This document shows, one piece after another, positions 55,923 to 64,000 of a stretch of DNA of 64,000 bases. The notes beneath the pieces were generated by a model. That model was given only the letters and a program-made list of their open reading frames with translations. It did not search any database and was not told the origin of the DNA. This stretch comes from an uncultured Planctomycetaceae bacterium (GTDB lineage: Bacteria; Planctomycetota; Planctomycetia; Planctomycetales; Planctomycetaceae), in NCBI GenBank assembly GCA_937916515.1, contig CALFSX010000215.1, forward strand, positions 1 through 64,000, in the 5' to 3' direction. Position 1 is the first letter of the stretch; each line of letters begins with the position of its first letter. A program made the position numbers and the translations under genes.

Positions 55923-55937
55923 GCATGGTTGATGCCA
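55923..55937 (-). promoter_or_regulatory. Candidate sigma-54 promoter for pilin-like gene
   Basis: On the minus strand TGGCATCAACCATGC gives GG and GC elements with the exact -24/-12 spacing. The -24 side matches the consensus well (TGGCA); the -12 side is TGC without the preferred TTGC. Transcription would start about 60 bases before the ATG at 55849. Confidence 0.45.
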
Positions 55938-56160
55938 AACTCCGCAAGTTTTTGGCCGCTGTCTGCCGGGCGTTGCTAACTTGTTGCTGGTATGGAGGTT
56001 GCGAGATGGGGGTAGTTCCATTTCGCAATCGCGGTGTATTGGCAAGTGATATTCGATGTTGATATCAGGCATCATCTGGAAACATTTTGCTGCCGTTCGG
56101 CAACATTTGGGCATCATTTCAGTATGCAGCGACGACGGATGTTCAAGTTGGTTGGCGCGC

Positions 56161-56193
56161 AAAAAAAACGCTCGGCGAATCTGGCCGAGCGTT
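56161..56193 (-). terminator. Intrinsic terminator of the Gld-type operon
   Basis: AACGCTCGGC at 56167-56176 and GCCGAGCGTT at 56184-56193 form a 10-bp stem with a 7-base loop, followed on the minus strand by eight T (plus-strand A-run 56161-56168). It lies about 115 bp after the last gene of the ABC exporter operon. Confidence 0.9.
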
Positions 56194-56308
56194 TTGTGAT
56201 AAGTTCAGTCTGCGGATGTTGTCTGAGATTTGAGCCCGCGAACAAACAGGCAGAAGACCAGACTTGAAGTCAGGTCAGTCTGTGGTCTGCAGCAACAGGC
56301 AACTTCCT

Positions 56309-58192
56309 TTAGTTTTGTTCAGGTGCTTCCTGTTCCTTCAGTGCATCTTCGAGCGTGGCTTTCGTGCTGACGACGTCTTTGCGTTCAATGCGGAACTTTT
56401 CAAAACTATCGGATGATATGACGTAGTACCAGCCTGCGAATCGAGTTGAAAGTTCTTTCACTTTCTCCTGACCAGCCTTCACCTTGTCTTCGAATTTCTT
56501 CAGATCCTCTTCGTAGGCTTTCTTTTCGGTTTCGTACAGGCCCATCGCAGCGTCGTACTGTTGTTGAGCAATTTGTTTTGGATCTTCTTTGGGCTCTTCC
56601 GGCTTAGCATCCTCAGCATCAGACTTCGTTGCAGGTTGTTCGGTGTTCTTCGGGGGGGCGTCTTCGGCCTTTGCAGTGTCGCCCGACTTGACTTCTTCTG
56701 TTTTCTGCGGTGTCGCAGCAGGTTCCTGTGTAGTTGCTGGTTCAGGTTTCGCCGGTGATGTTTCTTCCTGAGTTGCAGGTTGTGCAGGCGATTCAGTTGC
56801 AGGGGTTTCCACGGTCGGCTCTGTGGTCGGTTCGTCCTGTGGATCACACGAATCTACAGGCGATTCCGTTTCGGTTGTTTCTGCTTTCGACTCGTCTTTC
56901 TTGTTAGCTCCAGGCGCGGCTTCAACCGGTGCAGATTTCTCCGGAGCAGCCTCATTCAGGATTTCTGGTTTGGTTGGTTCAATCGGGGCCACTGGTTTCT
57001 CACCCAGCAATGCTTCGTTGAAGTTAACTTTGACCAACAGATACCGACGTGGCCCGTCTTCTTCCCCAGACTCTTCATCGGCGGTCTTGTCGGATTCGTC
57101 TTTGGTGTCTTCCTTCTTCTCGTCGGCAGCTAGTCCGACTTCGATGTCCTTGCCGGAGCCTCGAGCGATTTCCCCAAAGTACAGCGTGTACTGCACACCA
57201 TTGTTGGTGCCCGCAATCAATTCGCCTTCGTTGGAGTAAAGTCGTTCTTTGCCGTCTTTGTCTCCACCGATAAAGTAGCCTTGTGCCTGCATCTGCATTT
57301 GCAGAATCTGTTTAACGGCTGGGTTAATTCGCATGTTGTCGTCAAGCCCTTGCGGCTTGGGGCGAACACCAACGATTTTCAGTTGATCAAGGTTAGTGGC
57401 GATCGACTGAATCGGGCTGGCATCGAATTCTTCTGATTCGTCCTTCAGGTTGGCCAGAGTCCACTTGCCGGAGGTTTCCAGCTTCTCCTTTTCAAATTCA
57501 AGGACTTCCTTCTTATTGACTGTCTCTTGTTGTTCGTCGATCGAGTAATTGTCCAGAACAATTTTCACCAGATCGGTCTGAGTAATTTTCAGCAGATCAG
57601 GTTCGATCCAGTCGCTGAACTTTGCCGACAGATCGACGTTCAGTTGAGCGATATACGTTGTGTTCTTTTCTGGTTCACGAACATAAAAACTTCCACTGCG
57701 ACCTTCGACTGGTTTGCCGATAATCAGGTCTACCAACGGATTGCCGCTGCCATCGCTGAGAGTCAGGCGAGTGCCACGTTCTTCACCAGTTGCAGCTCCG
57801 TCGGCGTCGGGAGCGGCGACTCCGTACAGTTTCCAGTCGTCTTTACTCCGACTTTGAACGGCCGTCTTCTTTAGCCCCAGCAGAGACGTCGCAGTTTTTG
57901 CCAGGCGATCTTCTGCTTCTGCTGGATAGTTGTGATGCGATGGGATGACCCACAGTCCGTCGTCGTTTTGCTTCACGGAAAACGTCTGAACGTCTTTCTC
58001 TGTGCTGTCGTAATCGACGACAGCAAGTGACGTTGCTTTGGTTGGGTCGTCGAAGTCTGTAAAGAACTCTGTGCCGACGTCCGCAAAACCACTGACTGAG
58101 GATGGTTGCGTGGAATACCATGCTCCAAAGGCAGCCAAAGCTGACAATCCTGCGGCTGCGACAAAGGCAAATGTCCGAGATGATGGATTCAT
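56309..58192 (-). CDS. DUF4340 protein
   Basis: A 627-residue protein anchored by one N-terminal helix (FAFVAAAGLSALAAFGAWY). DUF4340 repeats appear as KATSLAVVDYDSTEKDVQTFSVKQNDDGLWVIPSHHNYPAEAEDRLAK and GTRLTLSDGSGNPLVDLIIGKPVEGRSGSFYVRE. Residues of about 370-560 are a low-complexity Glu/Pro/Thr/Ala-rich linker, then a coiled stretch and a short C-terminal domain (WYYVISSDSFEKFRIERKDVV). DUF4340 proteins are found downstream of GldF/GldG-type ABC genes. It follows the fused permease by 130 bp on the same strand and probably forms part of that envelope complex. Confidence 0.88.
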   Translation of the reverse strand: MNPSSRTFAFVAAAGLSALAAFGAWYSTQPSSVSGFADVGTEFFTDFDDPTKATSLAVVDYDSTEKDVQTFSVKQNDDGLWVIPSHHNYPAEAEDRLAKTATSLLGLKKTAVQSRSKDDWKLYGVAAPDADGAATGEERGTRLTLSDGSGNPLVDLIIGKPVEGRSGSFYVREPEKNTTYIAQLNVDLSAKFSDWIEPDLLKITQTDLVKIVLDNYSIDEQQETVNKKEVLEFEKEKLETSGKWTLANLKDESEEFDASPIQSIATNLDQLKIVGVRPKPQGLDDNMRINPAVKQILQMQMQAQGYFIGGDKDGKERLYSNEGELIAGTNNGVQYTLYFGEIARGSGKDIEVGLAADEKKEDTKDESDKTADEESGEEDGPRRYLLVKVNFNEALLGEKPVAPIEPTKPEILNEAAPEKSAPVEAAPGANKKDESKAETTETESPVDSCDPQDEPTTEPTVETPATESPAQPATQEETSPAKPEPATTQEPAATPQKTEEVKSGDTAKAEDAPPKNTEQPATKSDAEDAKPEEPKEDPKQIAQQQYDAAMGLYETEKKAYEEDLKKFEDKVKAGQEKVKELSTRFAGWYYVISSDSFEKFRIERKDVVSTKATLEDALKEQEAPEQN

Positions 58193-58322
58193 ATCTCAAC
58201 CTGCTTATTCAAACATTGATGAGCTGTTCTTAAAGACGCTCAATGAAGTTCACGTGTATTCAAAAATCAAAAGTGGCCAGGGGTTTGGCCGCCACTGACG
58301 ACTAGCCGTCAAGCCGTTGCTG

Positions 58323-61052
58323 CTATTTGCGGCGACGAGATGGAGCGATCGATTGTTGTTCCGCATTGCGTCGCAAACCGAGGAACAACAGTCCAAAGCA
58401 AATCGGAAGGATCGCTGGAAGTACGTATGCCTTGATTTTGACAGCCGTTTCGATGCGGCGGATTTCGCGTTTCATTTCGAGACCCGCTTTGCGAATTCGA
58501 CTGTTCTTTTCGCGTTCCAGTTCCTGTTCGTCCAGATCCAGTTTGCGATTCAGCTGCTCTTCCTTTTGCTTCAATAAAGCACTTTTGCTGCGAGGGTCGA
58601 GGTCGTCTCGCTTCTGTACTTCGTCAATTTCCGCCTGAAGTTCTGTGCGAGCTTCGTTAAGGCGATCTTCCATCGTTTTGTCTGCTTCTTTTTCCTCTTC
58701 GTTCAGCTTCTTGCGAAGTTCGCGTGTTTGGTTTTCGACGTATTCCAAAGTACGAAGGCTGGCTCGGCGTGAACGCAGATCGATAAACGTTTCGTCATTC
58801 GCCAAAGCGTCGACTGAGTTCAAAATGAAGGTCACGTTGTCGAAGGCGATATCCAGGTTCCCGCGATTTCGTTCCATAAAGAACCAGTCGCTGACCATGT
58901 CGATGTCAGAACAGAAGATGACATTCAGCGGCTTGTCGCCTGTGCTCTTAATTTGAGCGGCGATTACGTGCGAGTATGCATCATTAAATCGCTTTGGGTT
59001 TGGGTTGATCTGCGCGGTCGGTGACATTGTGAATGGGCTGAACGACTGAGAAATATAGTCGTCCCAGGCTAGCAGTCCCGACTCGCCGCTGGTTTGCAGC
59101 AATGGGATAAACTCCTGATCCTTTTTGCGATCCAGTTCCTGAATTGATCCAGGATACAGGCACACTATGTCATGCAGTTCGCTGGTGATTGGGCTTTTCG
59201 CGTTGAACGCTTCGGTTGGGTTTCCTGATCGGGAAATGAAGACGTATTCAGGTGGCAAAGATGCAAACTGACTATGTGGATTGATCTTATCGTAAACCGC
59301 CTGACCGTTATCCCACTTCGCATCCAGCAGGCTCATCAGCGACCGTAGTTCGCCGTTGTCTGCTTTTTGTTCGGGTGGTTGTTGTCGACCCATCATGGCC
59401 ATCGCACCACCGGGACTTGGCTTTGGCAGTTTGGGAGCCATCGACAGACCCATTTGTCCCTGAGCGAAAATCGGGCACGGGTCATCGAAGACTAAAACCG
59501 GCTTTCCGGCTTGAACATAGTCCAGAAAGTTGTCCATTTCAGGTTGAGTCAACGACGATGGCATAATGGCCAGCAGTACGTCGAAGTCTTCCGTGGGGGC
59601 TTCGCCATCAGCGGTTTCGGCGTCATCTGCAAGAATTTTGCGAGACGGGTTTACGCCGATGACTTTGTATTGCTTGCGCAGTTCGCGAACAATTTCCCAA
59701 TCGCGACCGCCGCTGTCTGCGATAACACCGGCGTCAGTTTGCAGCACGCCGATCGTTAGGCGGTCTTCTTTTGAAACCGTTTTTACAGATCGTGTTAGTT
59801 CGTATTCGATCGGAAGTCCCTTGCCGAAGAACGGGATTTCTACGTTGTCGGTTGGGCTTTGGACGATGGCTCCTAAAAATACTTCTGCTTCTTCATACTT
59901 GCCATCCTGTTCGTACTGAATGCGAATTGGATTCACGCCCAGTGCTCGAGCTTCTTCAGCTTCTTCGCTGAATGGTTCTACGTCAACTCGGCGAACTTCC
60001 AGCTTGCTGCCGCCACGAAGGTCGAATTCTCGCAACAGGCCCAGCAATCGCCGACGAGTTTCGCTGTACTCGCGAGGAACTTCGGGGCTGACAAATGCCT
60101 GGATGGTGATTTGTTGACCATCGGGAATATCGTTGATGGTGTTGTAAGTTGCCTCAGACAGACTGAACAGCTTTTCAGAAGTCAGGTCGGCTCTTGCTGG
60201 CCACAGGCTGGCCAGTACCAGCAAGCTGACCAGCGTGATTCCCAGGCAAATTGTGCGAACGCCATATTGCAGTTCCATGCCCATAACCTTGGAAGCGTGC
60301 CAGCGTCGTTTGGAGATGACCACCAGGTTCAGATACAGCATCAGCACGATTAGGAATACGAAATAGCAGACGCTGGAAAGTGGAAGAACTCCCAGACTGA
60401 AGTCACGCAATTGTTCCTGAAGGCTTAAGCCCTGAACGGCTGTGCGGAATTCGTACCATTGACTGTTGCCGCCGAACAGCCCCAGAATCCATTCGATCAA
60501 TACTGGAAGGTGGCCAATGAATACCGGAACGCAACAAAATACAACGCCTAAAACGAAAGCGACTGTTGAGCTGCTGGTTAATGCTGACGCCAGCATGCCC
60601 ACCGACAACAAGCCCGCTCCCGCCAGCCAGTACCCAACATAGCTTGATACCAGCAAGCCAGGATCGGGGTCACCCATCATGGACAGAATCATGGCGTTCA
60701 CCAAAGAGAACACAATGGCGACGGTGTAAACGCCAAGTACCGACAGATACTTGCCCAGCAGAATTTCGATGTCATTGGCGGGCAGTGTGAACAGCAATTC
60801 ATCTGTTCCCAATTTCCGTTCGTCAGACCACGTAGTCATGGTGATGGCGGGAATCAGAAACAGCAGCAGTACCGGGAACTTCAGACTAAGCTGATCAAGG
60901 TTTGCCTGGTTTGAGGCAAAGAACTGAGCATCAAACGCCATGACGGACGCAGCTACGCAGAAGACGATGATAAACAGATAGCCCAGAATACTGGAGAAAT
61001 AGCTGCGGAAATTGCGTTTGGTAACAGCCAGAATCACGTTTGCGCGAATCAT
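58323..61052 (-). CDS. Fused GldF/GldG-type ABC permease
   Basis: A 909-residue inner-membrane protein. Residues 1-245 form an ABC-2 permease with six helices (VILAVTKRNFRSYFSSILGYLFIIVFCVAASVMAFD, LFLIPAITMTTWSDERKLGTDELLF), like GldF. Then comes a helix near 275 and a large outer GldG-like domain (LTSEKLFSLSEATYNTINDIPDGQQITIQAFVSPEVPREYSETRRRLLGLLREFD, ending in PVLVFDDPCP). A charged coiled coil at about 780-870 (LRKKLNEEEKEADKTMEDRLNEA) precedes the final helix (AYVLPAILPICFGLLFLGL). In Bacteroidetes, GldF and GldG are separate. The ATPase is encoded immediately upstream. Confidence 0.9.
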   Translation of the reverse strand: MIRANVILAVTKRNFRSYFSSILGYLFIIVFCVAASVMAFDAQFFASNQANLDQLSLKFPVLLLFLIPAITMTTWSDERKLGTDELLFTLPANDIEILLGKYLSVLGVYTVAIVFSLVNAMILSMMGDPDPGLLVSSYVGYWLAGAGLLSVGMLASALTSSSTVAFVLGVVFCCVPVFIGHLPVLIEWILGLFGGNSQWYEFRTAVQGLSLQEQLRDFSLGVLPLSSVCYFVFLIVLMLYLNLVVISKRRWHASKVMGMELQYGVRTICLGITLVSLLVLASLWPARADLTSEKLFSLSEATYNTINDIPDGQQITIQAFVSPEVPREYSETRRRLLGLLREFDLRGGSKLEVRRVDVEPFSEEAEEARALGVNPIRIQYEQDGKYEEAEVFLGAIVQSPTDNVEIPFFGKGLPIEYELTRSVKTVSKEDRLTIGVLQTDAGVIADSGGRDWEIVRELRKQYKVIGVNPSRKILADDAETADGEAPTEDFDVLLAIMPSSLTQPEMDNFLDYVQAGKPVLVFDDPCPIFAQGQMGLSMAPKLPKPSPGGAMAMMGRQQPPEQKADNGELRSLMSLLDAKWDNGQAVYDKINPHSQFASLPPEYVFISRSGNPTEAFNAKSPITSELHDIVCLYPGSIQELDRKKDQEFIPLLQTSGESGLLAWDDYISQSFSPFTMSPTAQINPNPKRFNDAYSHVIAAQIKSTGDKPLNVIFCSDIDMVSDWFFMERNRGNLDIAFDNVTFILNSVDALANDETFIDLRSRRASLRTLEYVENQTRELRKKLNEEEKEADKTMEDRLNEARTELQAEIDEVQKRDDLDPRSKSALLKQKEEQLNRKLDLDEQELEREKNSRIRKAGLEMKREIRRIETAVKIKAYVLPAILPICFGLLFLGLRRNAEQQSIAPSRRRK

Positions 61053-61148
61053 GGTGTGGCGACGCCTGTTATATTTTGGTGTAGGAAATGTCGTTAATGA
61101 ATCTCAGGAAAACTGTTTCCGGATTCAACCAATGCTGCCGACGTTTGC

Positions 61149-61925
61149 TTATTTGGCGGCGGTAAGAGATCGAAACTTTTCTTCCATCTCAACTTCGTTC
61201 GCTCCCAGCTCGCTGGTCGCTCCGTCGAACACGATTCTGCCATTGTTGATCATCACGACCCGCGGGCAGATCGCTCGCACTTCCTGCAGAATATGAGTCG
61301 ACAGCAGGATCGTTTTTGTCATGGCAAGTTCGGTAATCAGTTCGCGAACTCCATGCACCTGATTGGGGTCCAGCCCACTGGTGGGTTCGTCCAGAATCAG
61401 AACTTCCGGATCGTGCAACATGGCGTGTGCCATGCCGACTCGCTGACGAAAACCGCGAGACAACTTTGAAATCGGCTTTCGCCAGACTTCATTCAGTGAA
61501 CACTTGTCGGCAACCCAGGCAAGACGATCCGATAGAACGCTGCCTTTAACTCCTCGAACTTCGCCGATGTATTTCAGCATGCCTTCGGGAGTCATTTCTG
61601 TGTACAGCGGTCCGTTTTCCGGCAGATAGCCAAGTTTTTCGCTGGCCAGCAGGCGGTTGTCGGCCACGTTGTAGCCTGCCAAAAATGCGTCCCCACGACT
61701 TGGTGACAGAAAGCCTGTCAGCATTTTCATGGTTGTGCTTTTGCCGGCTCCGTTCGGACCCAGAAAGGCACAAACCTGACCTCGCGGAACAGTGAACGAA
61801 ACGTCCTGAGTGGCCGCAAATTCGCCGTAGAATTTGCTTAGCCCGCGAGCTTCAATCATCGCGTCGGTGGCGGACTTTGAAGCAGCACCGGCGCTCGGCT
61901 CAGAAACTTCTGAGGTGGAACTCAT
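61149..61925 (-). CDS. ABC transporter ATPase (GldA-like)
   Basis: A 258-residue single ABC ATPase. Walker A is GPNGAGKSTTMKMLTG, signature LSRGFRQRVGMAHAML, Walker B VLILDEPTSGLDPNQ and the switch His in LLSTHILQEV. A 20-residue Ser/Ala-rich leader precedes the domain. It heads the operon with the fused permease (96 bp) and the DUF4340 gene. In the Gld system of Bacteroidetes the same three functions serve gliding and secretion; in planctomycetes their role is unknown. Confidence 0.93.
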   Translation of the reverse strand: MSSTSEVSEPSAGAASKSATDAMIEARGLSKFYGEFAATQDVSFTVPRGQVCAFLGPNGAGKSTTMKMLTGFLSPSRGDAFLAGYNVADNRLLASEKLGYLPENGPLYTEMTPEGMLKYIGEVRGVKGSVLSDRLAWVADKCSLNEVWRKPISKLSRGFRQRVGMAHAMLHDPEVLILDEPTSGLDPNQVHGVRELITELAMTKTILLSTHILQEVRAICPRVVMINNGRIVFDGATSELGANEVEMEEKFRSLTAAK

Positions 61926-62247
61926 GGCGTAAATCTCGAACTATTTGGGGGTTATTGTGTCAAACAGAATGCACCAGTTGTTGGTGGCCGGTTTGGCTCA
62001 AAAGGCGGGACACCGAAACATGTATTACAAGCACAATGTCCCAATGTAGGGGTGGTCTGTCACGGCAGAATGCGGTAACAGCACTGACTGCCGATTCGGC
62101 AGAATATCTCCTACTCTACCCAGCCAGCAAACTTCATTCCAATCGCTTGCCTGCATTGGATCTGAATTCTGCAACGATTTGTGTTGCCGCAGCAGATTGG
62201 TTCCGAGCTGGAAATTTCAAAAACTGCAGAATTCAGCAAGTAGTCCC
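61926..62247. other. Promoter region of the Gld-type operon
   Basis: About 320 bp from the ATPase start to the next repeat. It should hold the operon promoter. No gene is supported; plus-strand frames here (up to 180 codons) continue through the repeat and are not coding-like. Confidence 0.35.
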
Positions 62248-62343
62248 AACAAGGGCTGCGCCCTTGACCCTGTGGCGTGGAAGGTGGGAAGACGTGGGGC
62301 GTTGGAATCGCCGAACCGCTCCGTTGTCGCTACGACTAACACG
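62248..62343 (-). repeat. Dispersed hairpin repeat, copy G
   Basis: A reverse copy: AACAAGGGCTGCGCCCTTGA, CCTGTGGCGTGG, then CCGAACCGCTCCGTTGTCGC and TACGACTAACACGC. The outer palindrome is reduced. A separate inverted repeat (GGTCGCTGGCGACTCC) follows at about 62364-62379. Confidence 0.8.
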
Positions 62344-62487
62344 CAGGCAGCTCCGGATTTCGGTCGCTGGCGACTCCGGCTACAACGACACCGCTCTTTC
62401 TGGGCGGTTTGATTTTTAATTTGAGGGGATGAGCTTAAGATTCGCGGCTATTGTTGTTGAATATTCTTGATACGGAATTCTGAAGTT

Positions 62488-63204
62488 ATGCCACTGCTTG
62501 GAGTAAACATCGATCACGTTGCCACTGTCCGTCAGGCTCGCCGAACTTACGAGCCGGATCCCGTGCATGCAGCCGTGTTGGCGGAATTGGGCGGAGCCGA
62601 CGGTATTACCGTGCATTTACGAGAAGACCGCCGTCATATTCAGGATCGCGATGTGCGAATTCTGCGTCAGACGATTCGCGTGAAGCTGAATCTTGAAATG
62701 GCGGTGGATCAATCAATTGTTGACTTTGCTCTGGATGTCATGCCCGACCAGGCAACGCTTGTTCCGGAAAAGCGAGAAGAAGTCACAACGGAAGGCGGTC
62801 TTGATGTGGTTGGCCAGCGCAGCCGAGTTCAACGCTGCGTTGATCAGTTGATGAGCCGTGATATTCCGGTGAGTCTGTTTATCGATCCCGATGTCGCTCA
62901 AGTGGAAGCGTCTGCCGAAATGGGCGTTGAAGCGATTGAAATTCACACCGGCGCGTATGCGGATGCTCGCACGCAGGCTGAAGCCGATGCGGAGTTCGAC
63001 CGAATTCTGGAAGCCAGCCAATTTGCTTTAAACCGTGGGTTGATCTTAAACATGGGCCACGGATTGACGTATCGCAACGTGCAGCCGATTGCCGCTATTA
63101 ACGGTGTTCATGAATTGAATATCGGACACAGCATTATCAGCCACGCTGTGATGGTGGGGCTGGAACGAGCTGTTCGGGAAATGAAAGAAATAGTAATGGG
63201 TTAG
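62488..63204 (+). CDS. pdxJ: Pyridoxine 5'-phosphate synthase
   Basis: A 238-residue cytosolic enzyme that condenses 1-deoxyxylulose 5-phosphate with 3-amino-2-oxopropyl phosphate in vitamin B6 synthesis. Family hallmarks are complete: [79 protein letters not shown] and [13 protein letters not shown]. Length is normal. ATG at 62488 is chosen over an upstream TTG because the domain starts at residue 3. A dispersed repeat begins right at its stop codon. Confidence 0.97.
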   Translation: MPLLGVNIDHVATVRQARRTYEPDPVHAAVLAELGGADGITVHLREDRRHIQDRDVRILRQTIRVKLNLEMAVDQSIVDFALDVMPDQATLVPEKREEVTTEGGLDVVGQRSRVQRCVDQLMSRDIPVSLFIDPDVAQVEASAEMGVEAIEIHTGAYADARTQAEADAEFDRILEASQFALNRGLILNMGHGLTYRNVQPIAAINGVHELNIGHSIISHAVMVGLERAVREMKEIVMG

Positions 63205-63345
63205 GTCCGCATCGTGCGCGCATGTTGGTCGGAGCGGCCACCCCTGCCGCTAAACTCACGTAGCGACAACGGAGCGGCTTGGCGATTAAACGTCCCCACG
63301 CCTTCCCGCCCGCCACGCCACCGGGTCAAGGGCGAAGCCCTTGGT
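63205..63345 (+). repeat. Dispersed hairpin repeat, copy H
   Basis: A forward copy that fills the whole gap between the pdxJ stop (63204) and the birA stop (63346). The palindrome reads GCATCGTGCGCGCATG; about 20 extra bases (GCGGCCACCCCTGCCGCTAA) lie before GTAGCGACAACGGAGCGGCT; the end hairpin CAAGGGCGAAGCCCTTG is intact and touches the birA stop codon. Confidence 0.88.
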
Positions 63346-64000
63346 CTACCACTTCGAAACAGTGCCAGCCAATACTCGCTGAATGCCATGATCCGTGGCC
63401 AGCACAATGGCACCGTCTTCGTCCACACCTTTGCATTCGCCCGTTTGTTCTGAACCGGAAAGGCTGATGGTGATTGTGCGGCCATTCAAAATATTGCATG
63501 CATTTAGTTGAGCAAGCAGCATCATCGGGCGGTGCCGAAGGTCTGAAACCGCTTTGTCCAGTTGGGACAACAGGCTGATTAACACCGTTGTCATGTCATG
63601 AGTGTCGCCGCTGACATCAAAGATCGATGTGGCCCTGCGGCTCATGTCTTCCGGAGCGGACGTCATAGAGTTGTTGACGTTGACTCCAATGCCGATAATC
63701 AAAGCGGCCTGGTTGGCGCTAATTCGCTGTTCGACCAGAATGCCGCACACCTTGCGTTCGTTAATCAAAACGTCGTTCGGCCATTTGATGGAAACCTGCC
63801 GCTGGGGCAACATTTCGGCGATCGTGTTTTTGACTGCCAGGCCGACTGCCAAAGAAATTAACGGCAATCGCTCCGGCGGCAGTTCCAGGTCGTTTGCGTT
63901 GACAACTAAAGAAAACGTCAACGCGCCGGATTTGGCCCACCATGCATTTGTCCCGCGTCCTCGACCAGCTGTCTGGCTGGCCGTCAGCACTAAAGCGGGG
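63346..64000 (-). CDS. birA: Biotin--[acetyl-CoA-carboxylase] ligase, 5'-truncated
   Basis: The gene runs off the right edge of the window, so its N-terminus is missing. Visible motifs are LVLTASQTAGRGRGTNAWWA (biotinyl-AMP loop, GRGRxxxxW), IKWPNDVLINERKVCGILVEQR (KWPND catalytic core) and IIGIGVNVNN. The C-terminal SH3-like domain (GECKGVDEDGAIVLATDHGIQRVLAGTVS) is present. It attaches biotin to carboxyl-carrier proteins. Whether it has an N-terminal DNA-binding domain cannot be seen; the residues before GRGRG are only a short part of the catalytic domain. Confidence 0.92.
   Translation of the reverse strand, partial: PALVLTASQTAGRGRGTNAWWAKSGALTFSLVVNANDLELPPERLPLISLAVGLAVKNTIAEMLPQRQVSIKWPNDVLINERKVCGILVEQRISANQAALIIGIGVNVNNSMTSAPEDMSRRATSIFDVSGDTHDMTTVLISLLSQLDKAVSDLRHRPMMLLAQLNACNILNGRTITISLSGSEQTGECKGVDEDGAIVLATDHGIQRVLAGTVSKW

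Overview
This window most likely comes from a marine or environmental planctomycete (Planctomycetota). The evidence is gene content: paired DUF1592/DUF1552 and DUF1549-DUF1553/DUF1501 'planctomycete cytochrome' genes, a VIT/vWA protein, a dockerin-bearing membrane protein beside an ECF sigma factor, Tat-type signals on oxidoreductases, fused GldF/GldG-type permeases, and many short palindromic intergenic repeats. Most genes are ordinary chromosomal genes. The clearest mobile element is one decayed IS5-like insertion sequence. No rRNA, tRNA, CRISPR array or prophage was seen.

Layout. 0-9 kb: end of a TPR protein, a small unknown, an aldo/keto reductase, an HpcH/HpaI-type aldolase, a secreted EF-hand protein and a ribose-type sugar ABC operon (binding protein, ATPase, permease) whose permease carries an extra extracytoplasmic domain. 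9-19 kb: an L,D-transpeptidase; a minus-strand cluster of dockerin-bearing membrane protein, cohesin-like secreted protein and VIT/vWA protein, with an ECF sigma factor divergent from it; a secreted esterase lying between two copies of the 3' half of that sigma gene; and a porin with a clean terminator. 19.9-22.4 kb: a dead IS5-family element with flanking direct repeats and decayed DNA around it. 22.7-33.6 kb: two pairs of large secreted planctomycete-specific proteins with haem-type CxxCH motifs and their Tat-type partners. 33.7-43.8 kb: a membrane protein, a PQQ-type propeller, a DMT exporter, an SRPBCC protein, a lactonase-type propeller, a Gfo/Idh/MocA oxidoreductase, an esterase-like protein and a large FAD-dependent oxidoreductase; most of these look like carbohydrate-catabolism enzymes carrying export signals. 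44-52.8 kb: Hsp70-like protein, ATP/ADP-translocase-like carrier, orphan MoxR ATPase, PolB-type 3'-5' exonuclease, Ser/Thr kinase and a coiled-coil envelope protein. 52.9-55 kb: aguB-aguA for putrescine synthesis from agmatine. 55.5-61.9 kb: a pilin-like protein and a Gld-type ABC exporter operon. 62.5-64 kb: pdxJ and the 3' part of birA.

The most promising candidate for an undescribed system is 11.0-15.8 kb. An ECF sigma factor is divergent from a single-pass protein with a cytoplasmic N-terminus and an extracytoplasmic dockerin, followed by a cohesin-like exported protein and a VIT/vWA envelope protein. This could be a transmembrane switch in which cohesin-dockerin binding outside the membrane controls a sigma factor inside. 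That is inference from domain order only.

The second notable feature is a dispersed 100-140 bp repeat, with eight recognisable copies plus one degenerate copy. Its terminal hairpin abuts or overlaps the stop codon of neighbouring genes at four or five sites, and it fills two convergent intergenic gaps completely.
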